Assembly: GCA_029851415.1 (NCBI GenBank)
Contig: CM056744.1
Span: 90,817,907-90,881,906, forward strand
Length of the DNA stretch: 64,000 nt
Source: Eretmocerus hayati
Taxonomy: Eukaryota > Arthropoda > Insecta > Hymenoptera > Aphelinidae
Direction of reading: 5' to 3'
Part shown: positions 56,101 through 62,100 of the stretch, piece by piece
Layout of the letters: every line of letters starts with the position of its first letter
Position numbering within the stretch: position 1 is the first letter of the stretch
Notes under the pieces: generated by a model
Told to the model about the DNA's origin: nothing
Database searches by the model: none
Seen by the model: only the letters and a program-made list of their open reading frames with translations
Made by a program: the position numbers and the translations under genes

Positions 56101-59100
56101 GCCCGAGATTATTATTGTTCACCGTTTCGTTTCGCCAGAGCAGAGAGCAGCATATCCCGCGAAATTCGTTCGCCATTCAAATTGTGATTTACGTTAATGG
56201 GCTCTACTCTCTGCGCAATCCAGTTACACCTGTACTACCTGCTGTTATACTTGAAGCCTAGAGAAGTAACGCCAAACGACGTCTACGGAAATCGAGATTT
56301 TGCGAGAACACGACAAGGGGCAAGGGAGGTTTCTTTTATATCCGGTGAGATTAGATGGTGCTTGCGATGGCGTTGGAGCGTGAAAAAGTTGTGGTTGTAC
56401 AGAGCGGTTGGTAAGAGGCAGATGCAGTTTTAGTGGCCACCTTTTTTGATCTCGTCAATCGCTTTGACAGGAAGTTTATTCAGTATTTTGTGACTTGAAA
56501 AATTTTGATGACCAGGCAAGTTTTAATGGATTTGCGTGGTTGAACGACACGCAGTTTGTCGGCTCATATTTTCCCCAAAGCTATTCTGAACTTCGGATTG
56601 GCTCATTTGCTCTTTTACAATTTAGTCTGATACCTGATTCTGATGAATTTTGCTCTAAAATTTAAGAGAAAACTTTGAGAGATGTAAGAGTGCTCTTTGA
56701 TCGATACTTAATCCGAAAAATTCGAGTAATATCTCTCGCAAATCAAGTCGCATCACTTCATTTGGAATACATTTTCCTGAGCGACTCGTCCAAGACTTTC
56801 ATAAAATGATCGTCTGTGAAACTCGGCGTGATGTAAAATTGTCGAGGGCAACGTCAGTGTAGTAGGATCGTGAAAAATGATGACCATCTCGATTTTGCGA
56901 AGGGTTATCGAAGACGCCGAGAACGAGAAAAGGGCCTCGTAATAGGATGTCTCTGGATCTGCGAGTTTGACAGGCGGGCTTGGCTGACCATTAAATTGGA
57001 GTTCGATCTGCCATCTCAAGCGCTTCAAAGACTTCCTATCAGATTCATTAAATTGTCTGGGGCGGGACCACCTGGCGCTGCGATTTCTGAGATGATTCAG
57101 TCAATTTTGTGTCTCTTTCGTCCTTCTTGTTTCAATTTTCAAAACAATATCAATGGCTGCAGTCACGTTCAGATAAAAATGAGAGACGGTATATTGGAAC
57201 CGCTAGCTATATTTTACTTTTTAAGACAGAGTAATCCAAACCTTTGCTATCGAAGGAATTGTGGACAGCCTTACCCGAGATTCCCAAACAAGAATTCAAC
57301 TATACTGTCCCTCAAATTAGGATTTTTCAATGTTTAAAAAGGCAACCCATGAGAATACTATGATCTTACTCCGAAATATAAGAGAGGAGACAGAATGAAA
57401 TTCGGATGCAATAGACTTTTCGCTCGACGCCTCACCGTAGCAAGATCAAAGTCCCTCTGTGGTCGATAACATATAAAGTTCACATATATGGGCGGCTCCG
57501 GATCAGAACGGTATAAGTCCATTTTGGTGAAAATTGAGTTTTTGACGGGAAACGATAGAGAATGCACGTGGAAACATGTACGTGCAACCCCGGAAGTAAA
57601 AATCCATTCTGAAGCATCACAAGTAACATAACCATTTTTGGCCCGAAAAAAGTTTTGACTTTTTTTCCGGATCAGAACGGTATAAGTCCATGTTCTCGCT
57701 AAATAATATCGCTTTTGGGTTTTTCACGTTTAGTTGTCGTACTTTTGTAAGTAGTTAGAGGTCGTAGCTACTCCCAGAAACTACAAATTAGGTTTCCCAT
57801 GTTGTCCAAATGATTGCATCGAGTGGTTTCGAAGGAGGTGGGCCGACGTCCGATCACTTCCTTTTGACGCATTTGGACACAGGCAAGCCCTATGAATATG
57901 AACAACCTCTGCTGAGTGATTAATGGGCCTGGAATGCCCCTCTTGGAAGCTCTGAAGTCTTTTTTTCTCACCTCTCATCATCATTGAAAGAGCTGTGTTG
58001 GTTAGTGAGGGTTTGAAAAGCGCAGTAGTTATGAGAGCAATCGGCACTGAGCTTGCAAAGAAATTTGATTTTGCATCTTGTTTTCAGGCATCTTATCGAA
58101 CGAAAGATCAACTGCGTCTGTTATACGCCAAACTCAACTAAGCTGTACACTCACTCTTCTCAGGAACAATGCCAATCGTGGAGAATTCCTAGCTCCTTCA
58201 TTACAGTAATTTGGTTACGATTTGACTATGAATGATTGTGATCTATCAACTGGAGTTTTTTTTTATGAATAGTCATCCGGCTGTCGGTTCGATCCTTCCA
58301 CCGCTTGTTACGAGTGGATCTCATTTGGGTGAGTCTCGTAGGTGACGATACTGGCTTCTCAAAATTGAGCTAGCCGCAACGAATCTGAACCTCATTCTAC
58401 ATTTGATCAACAATCCTTTTTGGTTGTTGAGCGGGGATCATTCCGAATTCACCGATTGGATTCCCTGGTCGATTAAAGTCTCTTCATTACGACTTTTCCT
58501 ATACAATCTCAAACTGCTTTAAACTCTTTGATTTCTAGCTGCGTGCTCTGTGGTCCCTAAAAATTTGAATTTTGGACCGAGCTGGTTGAGTAAACTCGTC
58601 TTGACCGGACTTCCGTCTCCAATTAAACCCTTGTTGACCTGAATGTTGGGAATATATTCTTAGTCATGAAATCCTGAATGAGATCTCTTTGCAAGAACCA
58701 GTCTCGACTGTCGGTGAGATTTAATGAAAGTCATCCTCAATTACCGAGGTATTTTGTTTACTGAGAGGAAAAGTTGAGTTTAGTCATTAAAAGCCTAAGA
58801 AATTCTCAATCTATACCGTTCTGATCTGAAGAATTTCTCCACCTTTTTTCTCGCTAAAATCGGTATGAGTCCATGGATTTCCAACGTTTTATGACCTCGA
58901 TGGTGGAAACTCATAGTTTTTTGACATTTTCGTACTCGAGACGGTGAAAACCCATAATATGAACTACTTCTCACGATCTAAAATATGAAAAGTAAAATAT
59001 TTTTCAGAAATGGTGGACTTATACCGTTCTGATCCGGAAAAAAAGTTGAGAAATTTTCCGGATCAGATCGGTATAAGTCCATTTTTCATCGCAAAACGAG

Positions 59101-62100
59101 ATGTAAAAACTATAAATAATTGAAAATTGATACGCCCCACGCGAAAAATGGCGTGAAAACACACTCACTACATGGTGGAACAAGAATATTTACTTCAAAT
59201 GATAACTCGAATTTTCCATATCACAAAAACTTTGAGGTGAATTTTTCAGAAATGGAAAAAATGGACTTATACCGTTCTGATCCGGAGCCGCCCATATGGA
59301 GAAACGTGAGTGATCACACTCGTGTGTATTTCGAGTGGCCAATTTACAGGGGGGCTAAAGCGATTTGCGGTGTATATGTCGTAGGCCGTTAGAATTTTCA
59401 GGCCATTAGGATTTCACGCGCTTAAGCGCGTAAGGAGCATCACAGAAGTTTGTTTAAACAGTGATTTTTTTATTCAACACTAACCCATCCCTCTTGTTAC
59501 CGATCGCCGAGGAGATAACAGTACTGTTATCTCCTCGGAGTCAATAACAAGAGGGATGGGTTAGTGTTGAATAAAAAATCACTTTCTATGCAAAAGTGTT
59601 CAGTGTTGCGCCGCACGTGAAATCCTAACGACCTGAAGACTCTATCGGCCTACGACATATACAATAACAGCCGAAACGAAAAATGCAGCGATTCAAAATA
59701 TTCTTGGAGAAAGATTAGCTCATACCAAAGAAAAATATAATCCGTGACTAGGATTTCCATGTTTGGAGCGAGTAAAAAAGCTCGCCGGGCCAACGTACAC
59801 TTGTACTATACGAATTCGCTTAATCTACCGAGCTCGAATTAACTGCCGAGTTGGAGCAGTGCTGGCATCAGGTAAACGAAGAAGAACATCATCACGCCAC
59901 AGTACAATAATATCGCGCGAGGTCAGCATATAGCAGCAGAGCGCGTTCAGGCTAATTGCGTTTGCGGCAGCATAGACACGCTAATTGGAAGGGCTGCGCG
60001 CCGACTCACAGATACAGTCAAAATATATACGCGCGCGAAGAGCCCTCGACACCACCTCACTCTCACAATGTTTTGCGAGGCGAGTGTCACCTCTCACTGA
60101 ATACAGCCTTGTCCTCTTGTTCTTCGTCTCGAGAGTCTGCAGCGAGTAAACTTTCAGTTGTCAAGATGAGGCGAGCCTGCTTTTATAGTAAAACTAATGT
60201 AAACTAAACCCTCTCTCTTCCGAGAGCTTTTGCGAAGAATTTCTAGCAATTTTAGGCCGTAATGACGTTCTGTACTCGTGTGAAAATGCCTTGGAAGGAT
60301 TTCATTGAGGTTTTTAGGAGATTCCTGGAAATGTCATTGATTCGCATTCGATTTTATTGTTTACAACAGAATATTTGAGTAGAATATTTGAGTCTATTCC
60401 ATCAGAGATCCTTTCTTTTCTTAAGAAAAATTAGATTCGAAGGAAGGCTGCATTTTTCGCGATACAACTTGAACTCACAACCTAAACGAGGGTTCTGCAA
60501 GTGATTCCAAAGAATCGCTTGATCCAACAAGTTTTGTGCTAATTGGCGATCATTATTCAAGTTATCGACTGCAGTCGTCTTAATTCTCGCAATGGTCAGC
60601 GCACATGAAAATACTTGAAATACGCTGGATGTACAATGTAAAAAAGGCCTCGGATAAGATAATTTGGTTCAATTAGGAACAGCTTTCAAAATATTTACTC
60701 TAAATTTTACATCACGTTTCTGCAAACTCTTTCAAAATCGTGTTAGAATTCCAGATAAGTCGTCTTAGCCATTTTCATACGAGGTTCTCCTAAAATTTTC
60801 ACATTTCCACAGATAGGTCTAATACTGATTACGGCTCGGACAATTCTCTGACGTGGTAGTCGTAGCTACCTCTACACTGTAAAAAATTTTTCCGAAAAAC
60901 TTCAACCACTGGTTGAATGAAAAATTCAACCAGTCTGGTTGAAAATTCAACCAGTTTGGTTGAATATTCAACCAATATGCATTATCACAATCTGCGGTTC
61001 CTGCACATCAGGTTATCTACCTGAGAGGAGCAGAATATGATGGATGGTCATATGGATAGATGAGGATGATGGAGGGGTGGACTAATGGGTGATGGGTCGA
61101 TGGTCGATGGATGGATGATGGATGAGGTCGATAAATGGATTGAGAAATGGATGGTGGGTGGACGGATGGATGTATGGATGGAGTGATGGATGATGGGTGG
61201 ATAATGGACGGATGCATGATGTATAGATGGTCGATGGAATATCCATCGACCATCTATCCGTCCATCACGGAATATAATTGGCGAAAATTCAATCAGTCTG
61301 GTTGAAAATTCAACAAACTGGTTGAAAATTCAACCAGCTGGTTGAAACATTGGTTGAAAATTCAACTAATTTTTTACAGTGTAGACTTAGACACTTGCTA
61401 CATTGATTTTCAACCCTAATCATCTCAGCGTAGTAATCGTTTCGATTCATTTCAGCAAGCCAAAAATCCCGGAAATATCTCGAATAATCTCCCACGCACA
61501 CTCTGAAATCGACATCACTCACTTCCGACCAAAAGTTTGGTTTTCGCAAGTATACACAAGTGAAGTGGCGCAAAATGAGTCGTTCGCTCCCCCAGTCTCG
61601 CGTCAGCAGGGATGAGCATTTTTATGAGAGCCCGGCTTTGGATGGTACGGCGAAATGGGCATCCCGATGAGATTGGAAATTGAATTTCGCGCGCAATTCC
61701 ATCGCTCGATTCTCGCTCCAAAATGAACTTTGCATTCTATTATGGTATAGAGCCACCTCCATCCGCTCTTTGCCGTTAAAGAATTCCATTCGTCTCGCTG
61801 GGCAAAAAGTTTATCCCTCGACGCGCGTTTTGCAGTTAAAAAGTGCGCGAGCTCGAAAAATTGTTTTCTCTCTCAAAAAATGCTTTTATCTTGGGTTGCT
61901 GTTGCGTTGCCCGGCCCTAGGTACTCTTCCTCTCTGATGTTGGGAGAGCGAGTTTACTTTACGTTGTACTACTTTGAGCTGTGGCGCGCGCGGGGCAGAA
62001 AAAGTGAAAGATAACTCGGCAACATACTTTACGACGTTGCGATGATTCGCCCCCCGCGCGAGCCGACGTTTTCTCCACGATTTAAATATTCCGTACCGGG

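Noticed and set aside
56870..57337. 155-codon plus-strand frame, the longest non-repetitive one apart from satellites
   Set aside because: No recognised domain, no compositional sign of coding, no splice or promoter context, and it lies in a GC-fluctuating intron where such frames arise by chance.
58274..58300. GGTTCGATCC resembling a tRNA B box
   Set aside because: No A box, acceptor stem or anticodon arm at the expected distances on that strand.
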